DNA from: Gammaproteobacteria bacterium
GTDB taxonomy: Bacteria; Pseudomonadota; Gammaproteobacteria; Steroidobacterales; Woeseiaceae
DNA length: 13,993 bases
NCBI GenBank assembly: GCA_030641695.1
Contig: DAOWGY010000341.1
Location: 1 to 13,993, forward strand
Direction of reading: 5' to 3'
Of the stretch, positions 1 to 7,299 are shown in pieces. A program made the translations under genes and the position numbers. Under the pieces are notes generated by a model. It was not told the DNA's origin. It ran no database searches and saw nothing but the letters and a program-made list of their open reading frames with translations. The first letter of the stretch is position 1. The number at the start of each line of letters is the position of its first letter.

Positions 1-1085
1 AGCTCGAGTGTATCCGTGTAAAGCGGGGTCGGCTGGCCGTCTTCGCGCCACAAGCCCTGTTCATGTGCGTAGGCTTCGATGAGTTCGATGTGCGCCGGAT
101 CACGACCCGATAATTCGAGATAGCGAATCGTCTGGCCATCGATCGGGAAAATCGCGCAGGTCGAGCCGAATTCGGGAGACATGTTGCCGAGCGTCGCACG
201 ATCGGCCAGGGGCATATCCGCAAGTCCGTCGCCGTAAAATTCGACAAACTTGCCGACCACGCCTTTGTTGCGAAGCATCTCGGTCACGGTCAGGACGAGG
301 TCCGTTGCGGTCGCGCCTTCCTTCAGCTTGCCAGTCAGCTTGAAGCCGATTACGTGGGGGATCAGCATCGTGATCGGCTGACCGAGCATGGCGGCTTCGG
401 CTTCGATTCCGCCGACGCCCCAGCCCAGTACTCCAAGGCCGTTGATCATCGTCGTGTGCGAATCGGTGCCGACTACCGTGTCGGGATACGCGCTCCGTGT
501 GCCATTATTTTCGGCGTCGAAAACGACCCGACTCAGGTATTCCAGGTTGACCTGATGCACGATGCCCGTGTTTGGGGGCACGACGCGGAAATTCTCGAAA
601 GCGGATTGGCCCCAGCGCAGGAACGAGTAGCGCTCCTCGTTACGCTGGAATTCGATCTTGTTGTTCAGGTCCAGCGCGTTGGCGGCGCCGTAGTTGTCGA
701 CTTGCACGGAATGATCGATGACCAGTTCTGCCGGAGACAGGGGATTGATCCTGTCGGCCGAACCGCCCAGTTTCACGACGGCGTCGCGCATCGCAGCGAG
801 ATCGACCACGGCTGGCACACCGGTAAAATCCTGCAGGATGACACGGCTCGGCGTAAACGAAATTTCGGTGCTCGGATCTGCCTTCGGGTCCCAGTTGGCC
901 AGCGCGAGAATGTCATCGCGTGTGACGTCGCGGCCGTCCTCGTGGCGCAACAGGTTCTCCAGCAGGATCTTGAGGGAGTAGGGAAGTTTGGCCACGTGGC
1001 CTTCGCTCACGGCGTCGAGGCGAAAAATCTCGTGGTCATTGCCGCCGACAGCCAGCGTCGAGCGTGCACCGAAGGTATCCTTCAT
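1..1085 (-). CDS. acnA: Aconitate hydratase, AcnA type (N-terminal part, cut by left edge)
   Basis: This is the first 361 codons of an AcnA/IRP-family aconitase, which isomerises citrate to isocitrate in the TCA cycle and is normally about 890 residues long. The frame is open to the window edge. Visible family segments are LQDFTGVPAVVD (about 84-95), PPNTGIVHQVNLEYL (170-184), VGTDSHTTMINGLGVLGWGVGG (about 205-226, containing the conserved TDSHT) and the SPEFGSTCAIFPIDG stretch near residue 310. The cysteines that bind the 4Fe-4S cluster lie in the missing C-terminal part, so cluster integrity cannot be judged. The ATG at 1085 is chosen because the protein begins at the usual family position and a GGAG ribosome site lies 8 bases upstream. 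The gene follows mnmA on the same strand after 84 bp and has its own candidate -10. The identification is secure; the choice of AcnA over other aconitase classes rests on the family segments. Confidence 0.96.
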   Translation of the reverse strand, partial: MKDTFGARSTLAVGGNDHEIFRLDAVSEGHVAKLPYSLKILLENLLRHEDGRDVTRDDILALANWDPKADPSTEISFTPSRVILQDFTGVPAVVDLAAMRDAVVKLGGSADRINPLSPAELVIDHSVQVDNYGAANALDLNNKIEFQRNEERYSFLRWGQSAFENFRVVPPNTGIVHQVNLEYLSRVVFDAENNGTRSAYPDTVVGTDSHTTMINGLGVLGWGVGGIEAEAAMLGQPITMLIPHVIGFKLTGKLKEGATATDLVLTVTEMLRNKGVVGKFVEFYGDGLADMPLADRATLGNMSPEFGSTCAIFPIDGQTIRYLELSGRDPAHIELIEAYAHEQGLWREDGQPTPLYTDTLE

Positions 1086-1142
1086 GTGTCTTTCTCCGGG
1101 AACTTGCTTGTAGGTCGGGACCGCAGCCCCGCGGGGTGGCGG

Positions 1143-1148
1143 ATTATA
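1143..1148 (-). promoter_or_regulatory. Candidate -10 element of acnA promoter
   Basis: Reading the minus strand, a perfect TATAAT lies in the mnmA-acnA gap, about 58 bp before the acnA ATG. At 17-18 bp upstream the best -35 is poor (GAGCGT or TGAGCG), so the promoter may be weak or activator-dependent. A GC-rich 10-bp palindrome, CCCCGCGGGG, sits at 1127-1136, where the transcript would begin. This suggests acnA can be transcribed separately from mnmA. Confidence 0.4.
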
Positions 1149-1169
1149 GCGAATGCTGCATAGCAACGC

Positions 1170-2318
1170 TCAGGAAATTGCCGTCGTTTTCGCCGTAACC
1201 GCAGCCTTTGCGTGGCATTGGATGGCGTCGATGACCGCACCGCCGAGGCACCGATCGCCTTGATAAAAAACCACAAATTGGCCGGGCGCCACCGCTCGCT
1301 GTGGATCGTCGAATCGAACGCTTAGACCATCGTCGAAGGCAGCGGACACCGTGCAATGCTGATCGTTCTGCCGGTAGCGAATCTTGGCACTGCAACGCAG
1401 CCCATCGGAAAGTCCCACCGGTGCCCGGCCGACCCAGTTCGGCTGGCTTGCGATGAGCGTATCGCTCAGCAGCAGCGGACTGTCCCCCTGATCGACGATC
1501 AGCGCGTTGTTCTCGGGGTCCTTGGCAACGACATACCAGGGATCTTCGCCGGCATCCTGGCGTCCGCCGATACCGAGGCCCTGGCGCTGGCCGAGTGTGT
1601 AGTACATCAGGCCGTGATGAACGCCGACTTCGCTTCCATTCGCGGTGTGGATCGGCCCCGGGTTCGCAGGCAGATAGGTGCTGAGAAACTCCCGGAACGG
1701 GCGCTCGCCGATGAAACAGATGCCGGTACTGTCCTTCTTGTCGTGAACGACAAGTCCACGTTCTTTCGCAATACGGCGTACGTCGGACTTCTGCATATCA
1801 CCGAGCGGGAACACGGTTTCCGCGAGCGCCTCGGCGCTTACGGCGTGCAGAAAGTAGCTCTGGTCCTTGCCCTGGTCGGCGCCCTTGAGCAAAGCGGGGA
1901 CGCCTTCGATGGTTGCCGTTCGCGCATAGTGTCCCGTTGCCAGCAATTCGCCGCCGAGACGCCTGGCGTGATCCCTGAATACGCCGAACTTGATTTCGCG
2001 ATTGCACAGCACGTCCGGATTCGGTGTACGTCCCGAGCGATATTCCTCGAGGAAATAATCGAACACGCGCTCTCGATACTGGCTTGCGAAATTGGCATGG
2101 TGCAGGGGGATGTCGAGTTGCTCGCAAATACGGCGGGCGTCCTGCAGGTCATCGGCCGCCGTGCAGTAGCCGTCGTCATCCTCCCAATTGGTCATATGCA
2201 ACGCTTCAACCCGGGCGCCCGCTTCCTGCAGAAGAAGTGCCGCCACGGCCGAATCAACCCCGCCCGAAAGGCCGAGAATGACTTTGCGATCTGCGACTGT
2301 GCCGATGTCGAATGCCAT
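1170..2318 (-). CDS. mnmA: tRNA-specific 2-thiouridylase MnmA
   Basis: MnmA inserts sulfur at C2 of the wobble uridine U34 in tRNA-Lys, tRNA-Glu and tRNA-Gln, using ATP and sulfur relayed by the Tus/IscS system in the cytoplasm. The 382-residue length fits the family (about 370). The N-terminal PP-loop ATP-binding motif SGGVDS is at residues 18-23. The nucleophile is Cys105 in NPDVLCNREIKF, and the second catalytic cysteine is Cys201 in STGICFIGERPF, matching E. coli Cys102 and Cys199. The LGQRQGLGIGG stretch and a C-terminal beta-barrel follow. No strong ribosome site precedes the ATG, but the start places the PP loop at the usual distance. The gene lies downstream of nudJ, as in E. coli, separated by a large inverted repeat; hflD, its usual E. 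coli partner, is absent from this window. Confidence 0.97.
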   Translation of the reverse strand: MAFDIGTVADRKVILGLSGGVDSAVAALLLQEAGARVEALHMTNWEDDDGYCTAADDLQDARRICEQLDIPLHHANFASQYRERVFDYFLEEYRSGRTPNPDVLCNREIKFGVFRDHARRLGGELLATGHYARTATIEGVPALLKGADQGKDQSYFLHAVSAEALAETVFPLGDMQKSDVRRIAKERGLVVHDKKDSTGICFIGERPFREFLSTYLPANPGPIHTANGSEVGVHHGLMYYTLGQRQGLGIGGRQDAGEDPWYVVAKDPENNALIVDQGDSPLLLSDTLIASQPNWVGRAPVGLSDGLRCSAKIRYRQNDQHCTVSAAFDDGLSVRFDDPQRAVAPGQFVVFYQGDRCLGGAVIDAIQCHAKAAVTAKTTAIS

Positions 2319-2340
2319 AGCCGGCTTATTCTAGCATTCG

Positions 2341-2457
2341 ACTGGAGTGCCTCTCGTAGTGCGACTGGTTGCAGCGCTTCTCGAAGCACGATATTCGCTG
2401 TCACAAATCGCGCTTCCAGAAGCGCTCCAACCAGTCGCGGTTCGAGGCCGCTCCAAC
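2341..2457. repeat. BIME-like cluster of four REP-like palindromic units
   Basis: The nudJ-mnmA gap holds two forward units (2341-2364, degenerate, and 2369-2392) followed by two inverted units (2407-2430 and about 2435-2455). The consensus unit begins TTGGA, has the hairpin core GCGCTTCTCGAAGCGC and ends in GCGA. Because the units face each other, 2361-2392 and 2407-2438 form a 32-bp inverted repeat with 29 matches and a 14-base loop, and weaker pairing extends outward. In RNA this would be a long stem between the two cistrons, which could block 3' exonucleases or reduce mnmA expression from the upstream promoter. No transposase is nearby. Confidence 0.8.
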
Positions 2458-2466
2458 GGGTCCGGA

Positions 2467-2958
2467 TCAGACCAGGTCAGCGTTGGCGAGTACCGCGTCG
2501 ACGTTGTGTTGCAGAGGCAACATGCCAGAGAGCAGGGTGTCCGATTGGCGCTTGCCCGCCTCGAAATCGCGAATACAGCGCAATACGATCGGCGAACGCA
2601 GCATGGCCCGGCGACGCTCGATGTCTTCCCGGGTCATCCAGCGGCGGGCGACGATGCTGTCGTCAAGCGCGCGCGATTCGTCGTAGCCGAGAAATGTCGC
2701 GACATAAACGATCTTTGCAAATTGCTGCCGGGTTTGCGGGTGAATCCAGAGGTACATGCCGATCAGTTCGCCGCATTCGACGTTGCAACCCGTTTCCTCG
2801 AGGACTTCGCGTTGCACGGCTGCTTCAGGGGACTCGCCGGCTTCGATGTGTCCTCCCGGTTGATTCAGGACTACATTGCCCATCGCGAACTCCTCGACGA
2901 GCAGATAACGACCTTCATAATCGATCACGGCCGAAACCGTCAAATCCGTTGGGTACAT
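2467..2958 (-). CDS. nudJ: NudJ-like Nudix hydrolase
   Basis: This is a 163-residue Nudix hydrolase of the NudJ type. In E. coli NudJ hydrolyses HMP pyrophosphate and nucleoside di- and triphosphates. The Nudix box occupies residues 36-58: Gly36, Glu42, Arg50-Glu51, Glu54-Glu55 and Gly57 fit GX5EX7REUXEEXGU, with the last hydrophobic position occupied by Cys58. The N-terminal beta strands (TVSAVIDYEGRYLLVEE) and the segment GMYLWIHP after the box match NudJ. An AGGA ribosome site 7 bases before the ATG supports this start. The position directly upstream of mnmA is the same as in E. coli, which strengthens the subfamily call. The substrate is inferred from the family, not shown by the sequence. 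A REP-like unit lies just upstream of the ribosome site. Confidence 0.88.
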   Translation of the reverse strand: MYPTDLTVSAVIDYEGRYLLVEEFAMGNVVLNQPGGHIEAGESPEAAVQREVLEETGCNVECGELIGMYLWIHPQTRQQFAKIVYVATFLGYDESRALDDSIVARRWMTREDIERRRAMLRSPIVLRCIRDFEAGKRQSDTLLSGMLPLQHNVDAVLANADLV

Positions 2959-2971
2959 CCAAACATCCTTG

Positions 2972-2994
2972 TTGGAGCGCTCCTGGAAGCGCGT
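2972..2994. repeat. Single REP-like palindromic unit upstream of nudJ
   Basis: This copy begins TTGGAGCGC and has the imperfect core GCGCTCCTGGAAGCGC. It matches the consensus seen at 2369-2392 and 8080-8102 with three or four changes. It lies between the DUF7931-like gene stop and the nudJ ribosome site, and so would be a small hairpin in the nudJ leader. Confidence 0.7.
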
Positions 2995-3010
2995 CTTTTT
3001 CGTCTTATTG

Positions 3011-3034
3011 AAAAGCCCGGCTTATATGCCGAGC
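3011..3034 (-). terminator. Possible intrinsic terminator overlapping a stop codon
   Basis: On the minus strand GCTCGGC (3034-3028) pairs with GCCGGGC (3021-3015) across a six-base loop, six Watson-Crick pairs and one G-U, followed by TTTTC (from 3014). The TAA stop of the DUF7931-like gene lies in the loop. The U tract is short, so it may attenuate rather than fully terminate transcription into nudJ. Confidence 0.45.
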
Positions 3035-3582
3035 TGCCTGAATTCCATTTCAACTTCACTCGCCAGCCAGATCTCGTCGAACATCTTGCCGTAGAGATTT
3101 GCAACGGCGGGCTCGTATGTATCGGCAATGCCCTCCCAGCGACTCGCCTGCAGTCGGTAGACGAGGGCGGTTTCATCAGCAATGCAAAACGATTCCGCGT
3201 GCGTTCTGAGATCTTCCCGAACGTGGCGAAATTCGATGTAAGTGTTCAGGCGGCGACCAAGGTGAACGAAGTTGTTGCCGTTCTTGATCGCACGCGTCGG
3301 GTCTGCAATCAACACACGAATTCTTGCATAGGTTTGTGACAATACGAGGCGCTTGATGACTTCGAGAAACTCGGGATCATCATAGATGCCCGGTTCGAGG
3401 TCATGCGTGAATATAGAGACTCTGCGAGTTGCCTCTTTGGCTACGTCAATGACGGCCTGACGCATCTCTTCGCGCGTCGATATTACCCACCGTCTGCCTT
3501 TTTCCCGTGATTGTTCCATTCGTTGCGGTTGCTTGTATCCGTGCCCTGTGACGTCCGTCCATACCGGTCGCGGACTTGCCAT
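3022..3582 (-). CDS. DUF7931-like protein, possible phospholipase D-like fold, function unknown
   Basis: This 186-residue soluble protein has no signal peptide or membrane segment. From about residue 34 (ISTREEMRQAV) to 178 it resembles the gammaproteobacterial domain I recall as DUF7931, found alone or fused to GNAT acetyltransferases. Conserved-looking segments are SIFTHDLEPGIYDDPEFLE (56-74), IRVLIADPTRAIKNGN (88-103) and the HAESFCIADE stretch (128-137). The last has the look of a degenerate phospholipase D HxK motif with Glu in place of Lys, so catalysis by that route seems unlikely. The start is uncertain: ATG 3582 has only GGTAAG next to it, and Met22 at 3519 lacks a clear ribosome site and would remove a non-conserved leader. 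It lies upstream of nudJ and mnmA and probably shares their transcript, with a possible terminator at its stop. No function is claimed. Confidence 0.72.
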   Translation of the reverse strand: MASPRPVWTDVTGHGYKQPQRMEQSREKGRRWVISTREEMRQAVIDVAKEATRRVSIFTHDLEPGIYDDPEFLEVIKRLVLSQTYARIRVLIADPTRAIKNGNNFVHLGRRLNTYIEFRHVREDLRTHAESFCIADETALVYRLQASRWEGIADTYEPAVANLYGKMFDEIWLASEVEMEFRQLGI

Positions 3583-3804
3583 CTTACCGGTCGTAAAACT
3601 TTGACCGTGCCAACTGCGTCACGTTTTGCGTCGTCCGTCGCCAGTTGAGAACCATTCGCAGTCCGCGTCAGGCGGGGGTTTCAGCGCATCCGTCGGCGCA
3701 TGCCGACAGCCAAACATTTTTCACATATGGTCAAGGTAGAACGCTGATGGTCCAAAAAAGTGGCTTGTGCGGCCGATTCTACAGATGCAAGTGTGATCTG
3801 TGTC
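3583..3804. other. Gap between purB and the DUF7931-like gene; small palindrome
   Basis: No convincing gene is seen in these 222 bp. A perfect 6-bp inverted repeat, GTCGGC (3692-3697) and GCCGAC (3702-3707), flanks a GCAT loop. On the minus strand a good -35, TTGACC (3734-3729), lies upstream of it, but the hexamer 17 bp downstream (GGCTGT) is a poor -10 and overlaps the palindrome. If real, this would be a promoter for the DUF7931-nudJ-mnmA unit covered by an operator-like palindrome. I see no clear purB terminator. Confidence 0.3.
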
Positions 3805-5172
3805 TCAGCAGTCTTTCGCCAGTTCCGTCGCCAGACCGATGTAGGACTCCGGTGTGAGTTCCAGCAGACGCTGCTTCTCGGCGTCGGGAATGTCGAGTGT
3901 TCCGATAAAGTCCTGGATGAGTTCTTTGGTTACGGCCTCACCGCGGGTCAGGGCTTTGAGTTTCTCGTACGGCTCCGCAACACCGTAGCGTCGCATAACG
4001 GTTTGCACAGCTTCTGCAAGCACTTCCCAGGCGTCGGCGATATCGGCTCGAATAGCAGCCTTGTCGACCTGCAGTTTGTCGATTCCCCTGAGCACTGAAT
4101 GCAATGCGATGAGCACATAGCCCGTAGCAACGCCGAAGTTGCGCTGTACGGTCGAGTCCGTGAGATCACGTTGCCAACGCGAAACCGGCAGTTTCTCCGC
4201 GAAGTGGCTGAGCAACGCCGTCGCCATGCCGAGATTGCCCTCGGCATTCTCGAAGTCGATTGGATTGACCTTGTGCGGCATCGTTGACGAGCCGACTTCG
4301 TTCCTGGCGACCTTCTGCGTGAAGTAGCCAAGTGAAATGTAACCCCAGACGTCACGGCAAAAGTCGATCAGGACCGTGTTGTAGCGTAGCAGTGCGTGCG
4401 CATACTCAGCCGTCCAGTCGTGAGGATCTATCTGCGTCGTGTGCGAATTCTGTTCGAGACCCAGGGACTCGATGAAACGTGCACTGATCGCGCGCCAGTC
4501 GGATTCAGGGTAAGCGATGTGGTGTGCATTGAAATTGCCGACAGCGCCATTGAATTTGCCGCGAATCGTAATTTCCACGAATTGCCGCTGGGCGCGTTCG
4601 AGTCGCTTGACGGTGTTGGCGAATTCCTTGCCGACCGTCGTCGGGCTCGCTGTCTGGCCGTGCGTCCGGGACAACATGGCCACGGCGGCGTGTTGCTGTG
4701 CCATGGCTTGCAGCTTTGTCTTCAGCTCACGCATCTTCGGTACCAGCACGTCACCCCGCGCTGACCGCAGCATCAACGCATAGGCAAGGTTGTTGATGTC
4801 CTCGGAAGTACACGCGAAGTGTAAAAAGTCCTTCAGTGGTTTCGTCTCCGGGCCGTCGCCGAGTTTCTCGCGGATGAAATATTCGACGGCTTTGACGTCG
4901 TGATTGGTCGTTGCCTCGATTTTCTTGACGCGCTCCGCGTCATCGAGCGAGAAATCATCGACGATACTGTTCAGGACGTCCTTCATCACCGACGACATCG
5001 GCCGAAGCTCGGCAATGCTGGCATCGTCTGCGAGGCATTGCAGCCAGCGCACTTCGACGAGCACGCGAAAGCGTATCAGGCCGTACTCGGAGAAGATGTC
5101 GCGCAGTCCGGTGACCGTGTTCGCATAGCGACCGTCGGCCGGTGAGAGGGTCTTTAGCGTAGAGACTTTCAT
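3805..5172 (-). CDS. purB: Adenylosuccinate lyase PurB
   Basis: PurB performs two fumarate-releasing steps of purine synthesis: SAICAR to AICAR and adenylosuccinate to AMP. The 455-residue product is almost the length of E. coli PurB (456). From this start the catalytic residues fall at His171 (SRTHGQTASPTT) and Ser295 in the superfamily signature GSSTMPHKVNPIDFE (294-308), the same numbers as in E. coli. The N-terminus KTLSPADGRY is typical. A longer frame opens at ATG 5217, but its extra 15 residues are unlike the family and overlap a candidate -10, so ATG 5172 is preferred although no strong ribosome site is visible. It is transcribed divergently from fumC, a paralogue in the same aspartase/fumarase superfamily. 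The neighbourhood resembles the E. coli purB-hflD-mnmA-nudJ region without hflD. Confidence 0.97.
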   Translation of the reverse strand: MKVSTLKTLSPADGRYANTVTGLRDIFSEYGLIRFRVLVEVRWLQCLADDASIAELRPMSSVMKDVLNSIVDDFSLDDAERVKKIEATTNHDVKAVEYFIREKLGDGPETKPLKDFLHFACTSEDINNLAYALMLRSARGDVLVPKMRELKTKLQAMAQQHAAVAMLSRTHGQTASPTTVGKEFANTVKRLERAQRQFVEITIRGKFNGAVGNFNAHHIAYPESDWRAISARFIESLGLEQNSHTTQIDPHDWTAEYAHALLRYNTVLIDFCRDVWGYISLGYFTQKVARNEVGSSTMPHKVNPIDFENAEGNLGMATALLSHFAEKLPVSRWQRDLTDSTVQRNFGVATGYVLIALHSVLRGIDKLQVDKAAIRADIADAWEVLAEAVQTVMRRYGVAEPYEKLKALTRGEAVTKELIQDFIGTLDIPDAEKQRLLELTPESYIGLATELAKDC

Positions 5173-5212
5173 GAGACCGAAACCAGTGTAGACTTGCGCG
5201 CGCGAAACGCGA

Positions 5213-5218
5213 ATCATA
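5213..5218 (-). promoter_or_regulatory. Candidate -10 element of purB promoter
   Basis: TATGAT on the minus strand lies 41 bp before the preferred purB ATG. No good -35 is found at 17 bp (TCTAGC). Transcription would begin near 5206, downstream of the alternative ATG at 5217, which favours the start at 5172. A GC-rich CGCGCGCGAAACGCG tract follows in the leader; it is not a recognisable PurR site. Confidence 0.35.
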
Positions 5219-5266
5219 CACGATTGCCAGACAAGCTAGACCAACTTCCACCGGGATATCAAGGAA

Positions 5267-6655
5267 ATGAACGACAAGAAATACCGCACTGAACACGACA
5301 GCATGGGCGAACTCAAGGTGCCAGAGGATGCGCTGTGGGGTGCACAGACGCAGCGGGCCGTGGACAACTTTCCGATCAGCGGCCTGACCATGCCGCGGCA
5401 GTTCATTGCTGCGCTCGGGCTCGTCAAGTGGGCCGCAGCGGGTGCCAACGCCGAACTCGGCCTGCTGCCGAGCGATGTGGCGGTGGCGGTGCAAAAATCG
5501 GCGCTCGAGGTGGCAGATGGTGGCCACGATGCTCATTTCCCGATTGACGTATTCCAGACCGGCTCGGGCACGAGTTCCAACATGAACGCGAACGAAGTGA
5601 TCGCGCACCTCGCAACGGCCGATCTGGGCTCCGAGGTGCACCCCAATGACCACGTCAACATGAGCCAGAGCAGCAACGACGTCATTCCGACCTGCGTCCA
5701 CGTCAGTGCCGCGATCGCCATACAAGACCAGTTGTTGCCGGCGCTCGGCCACCTGTCAGGTGTCCTCGAGACCAAGGCGGACAAGGTCCGGGATGTCGTC
5801 AAGACGGGGCGTACGCATTTGATGGATGCGATGCCGGTGACGCTGGGGCAGGAACTCGACGGCTGGCGCGCACAGATAGACCATGCCAGCGAGCGGATAC
5901 GCGGATCGCTGCAGCGACTGGTCGGGCTGGCGCAGGGCGGTACGGCGGTCGGGACGGGTATCAATGCGCATCCGAAGTTCGGTGAAAAGGTCGCCGTGCT
6001 GCTGGCCGAACGTTGTGGCGTGAAATTCGTCCCTGCAACGTCAAAATTCGAGGCGCTGAGCAGTCAGGACACGGCGGTCGAAATGTCCGGCCAGTTACGT
6101 GTGTTGGCCGTCAGTCTGACCAAGATCGCAAATGATCTGCGCTGGATGAACTCGGGACCCCTCGCGGGTATCGGTGAAATCGCGCTGCCGGCGCTGCAGC
6201 CTGGCTCCAGCATCATGCCCGGCAAGGTCAACCCGGTAATTCCGGAGGCCGTTACGATGGTTGCCGCGCAGGTCGTCGGTAACGACGCGACCATTGCGAT
6301 GGGCGGGCAGTCCGGTAATTTCCAGCTCAACGTGATGCTGCCGGTCATTACTTACAACCTGTTGCAGAGCATTGAACTGCTGGCGAATGCGTCGATATGC
6401 CTCGCAGACAAGGCGATCGCCGGATTCACCGTCAACGAGGACAATATCAATCGTGCTCTGGGTCGCAACCCGATCCTGGTGACCGCCCTCAACCCGGTCA
6501 TTGGCTACGAACTCGGTGCGGCTGTTGCCAAGAAGGCCTATGCAGACGGCCGGCCTGTGAAGGAAGTCGCGAAGGAGATGACCGACCTGACGGATGAGGA
6601 ACTCGACCGGCTGCTGGATCCGGCAGCCCTGACCGAAGGCGGCATCAAGCAATAG
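5267..6655 (+). CDS. fumC: Class II fumarate hydratase FumC
   Basis: FumC is the iron-independent, oxidation-resistant fumarase that reversibly hydrates fumarate to L-malate as a cytoplasmic homotetramer. The 462-residue product fits the class (about 465). Substrate-site segments are TGSGTSSNMN (98-107), SQSSNDVIPT (133-142) and GRTHLMDAMP (181-190, His184 corresponding to E. coli His188). The superfamily signature GSSIMPGKVNPVIPE (313-327) carries the catalytic serine. The ATG is chosen for its position and the AAGGA immediately upstream, with unusually short spacing. It opens a tight plus-strand cluster: nudL begins 5 bp after the stop and mazG 6 bp after nudL, probably one transcript. Divergence from purB puts the fumarate-producing and fumarate-consuming enzymes side by side. 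The call is secure; all class motifs are intact. Confidence 0.97.
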   Translation: MNDKKYRTEHDSMGELKVPEDALWGAQTQRAVDNFPISGLTMPRQFIAALGLVKWAAAGANAELGLLPSDVAVAVQKSALEVADGGHDAHFPIDVFQTGSGTSSNMNANEVIAHLATADLGSEVHPNDHVNMSQSSNDVIPTCVHVSAAIAIQDQLLPALGHLSGVLETKADKVRDVVKTGRTHLMDAMPVTLGQELDGWRAQIDHASERIRGSLQRLVGLAQGGTAVGTGINAHPKFGEKVAVLLAERCGVKFVPATSKFEALSSQDTAVEMSGQLRVLAVSLTKIANDLRWMNSGPLAGIGEIALPALQPGSSIMPGKVNPVIPEAVTMVAAQVVGNDATIAMGGQSGNFQLNVMLPVITYNLLQSIELLANASICLADKAIAGFTVNEDNINRALGRNPILVTALNPVIGYELGAAVAKKAYADGRPVKEVAKEMTDLTDEELDRLLDPAALTEGGIKQ

Positions 6656-6660
6656 CGACC

Positions 6661-7299
6661 GTGTTGCCTGAGAGGATTTCTTTCACAGCCGCACTGTTGC
6701 GGGAGCGGCTGGCCGCAACAAAAGTTCCGAAAGACCCGACCAACGTGATCATGCCGCCAGGCAGCGAGCACTGGCCAGCGTTCATGCGCGAACAACTCAT
6801 GCAGACCCTGAAGCCGGCCGGTGTGTTGATTCCTGTCATCGAGCGGCCGGACGGTTTGTCAGTGCTTCTGACGCAGCGTTCTGCCGAACTCAAACGCCAT
6901 GCCGGACAGGTGAGTTTTCCGGGCGGCCGCATGGAGGAGGCGGACCGCGACATCGTGCAAACGGCGCTGCGCGAGACACACGAGGAAGTCGGGATTCCGC
7001 CGGATTCGATCGCCGTCATCGGTTATCTGCAGCCGATGCTTACGGTGACCGGCTACGCGGTGACAGCGGTCATCGGACTCATCGCTGCGGCCGTGCCACT
7101 GGATCTGGATCGTACGGAGGTGGAGTATGCGTTCGAGGTGCCATTACCGTTTTTGCTCGACAAGCGTAATCAGCGCGCGTCGGAGCGCGAATTCCAGGGC
7201 CGCAGGATTCCGACCGTCGAATTTCGCCATGGCGACCAACACATCTGGGGTGCGACAGCGCACATGCTAGTTGAATTAAGAAAAATACTTTTAAAATAA
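6661..7299 (+). CDS. nudL: NudL-like Nudix hydrolase, probable coenzyme A pyrophosphatase
   Basis: This 212-residue protein has the UPF0035/NudL signature (LLTQRSAELKRHAGQVSFPGG, about residues 69-89) running straight into a Nudix box (GGRMEEADRDIVQTALRETHEEVGI, about 88-112). As in NudL, the box is one residue longer than canonical between the glycine and the REXXEE core. The family splits CoA and its derivatives into phosphopantetheine and 3',5'-ADP. The start is a GTG, 5 bp after fumC. A later ATG would remove the N-terminal region but keep the Nudix domain, so the exact start is moderately uncertain. The final 10 codons are strikingly AT-rich (GTTGAATTAAG onward), unlike the rest of the gene. 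CoA as substrate is a family-based inference. Confidence 0.9.
   Translation: MLPERISFTAALLRERLAATKVPKDPTNVIMPPGSEHWPAFMREQLMQTLKPAGVLIPVIERPDGLSVLLTQRSAELKRHAGQVSFPGGRMEEADRDIVQTALRETHEEVGIPPDSIAVIGYLQPMLTVTGYAVTAVIGLIAAAVPLDLDRTEVEYAFEVPLPFLLDKRNQRASEREFQGRRIPTVEFRHGDQHIWGATAHMLVELRKILLK

Noticed and set aside
1108..1140. GTAGGTCGGGAC tract and CCCCGCGGGG palindrome before acnA, considered as a second REP family
   Set aside because: Only one imperfect copy occurs in the window, so a repeat family cannot be supported.
354..1163. 269-residue plus-strand open frame opposite acnA
   Set aside because: It is antisense to a frame with full aconitase motifs and has no recognisable domain; long antisense frames are expected in GC-rich coding DNA.
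1356..3011. 551-residue plus-strand open frame spanning mnmA and nudJ
   Set aside because: It crosses two well-supported minus-strand genes and the repeat cluster, and its sequence is low-complexity Arg/Ser-rich without domains.
2347..3339. 330-residue plus-strand open frame opposite nudJ and the DUF7931-like gene
   Set aside because: It starts inside the REP-like cluster and runs antisense to nudJ, which has an intact Nudix box.
5188..5210. GC-rich palindrome-like tract considered as a PurR operator
   Set aside because: It does not match the PurR consensus ACGCAAACGTTTGCGT beyond short GC-rich matches.
5173..5217. Longer purB start adding 15 residues
   Set aside because: The extension overlaps a candidate -10, lacks family similarity, and would shift His171 and Ser295 from their E. 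coli positions.
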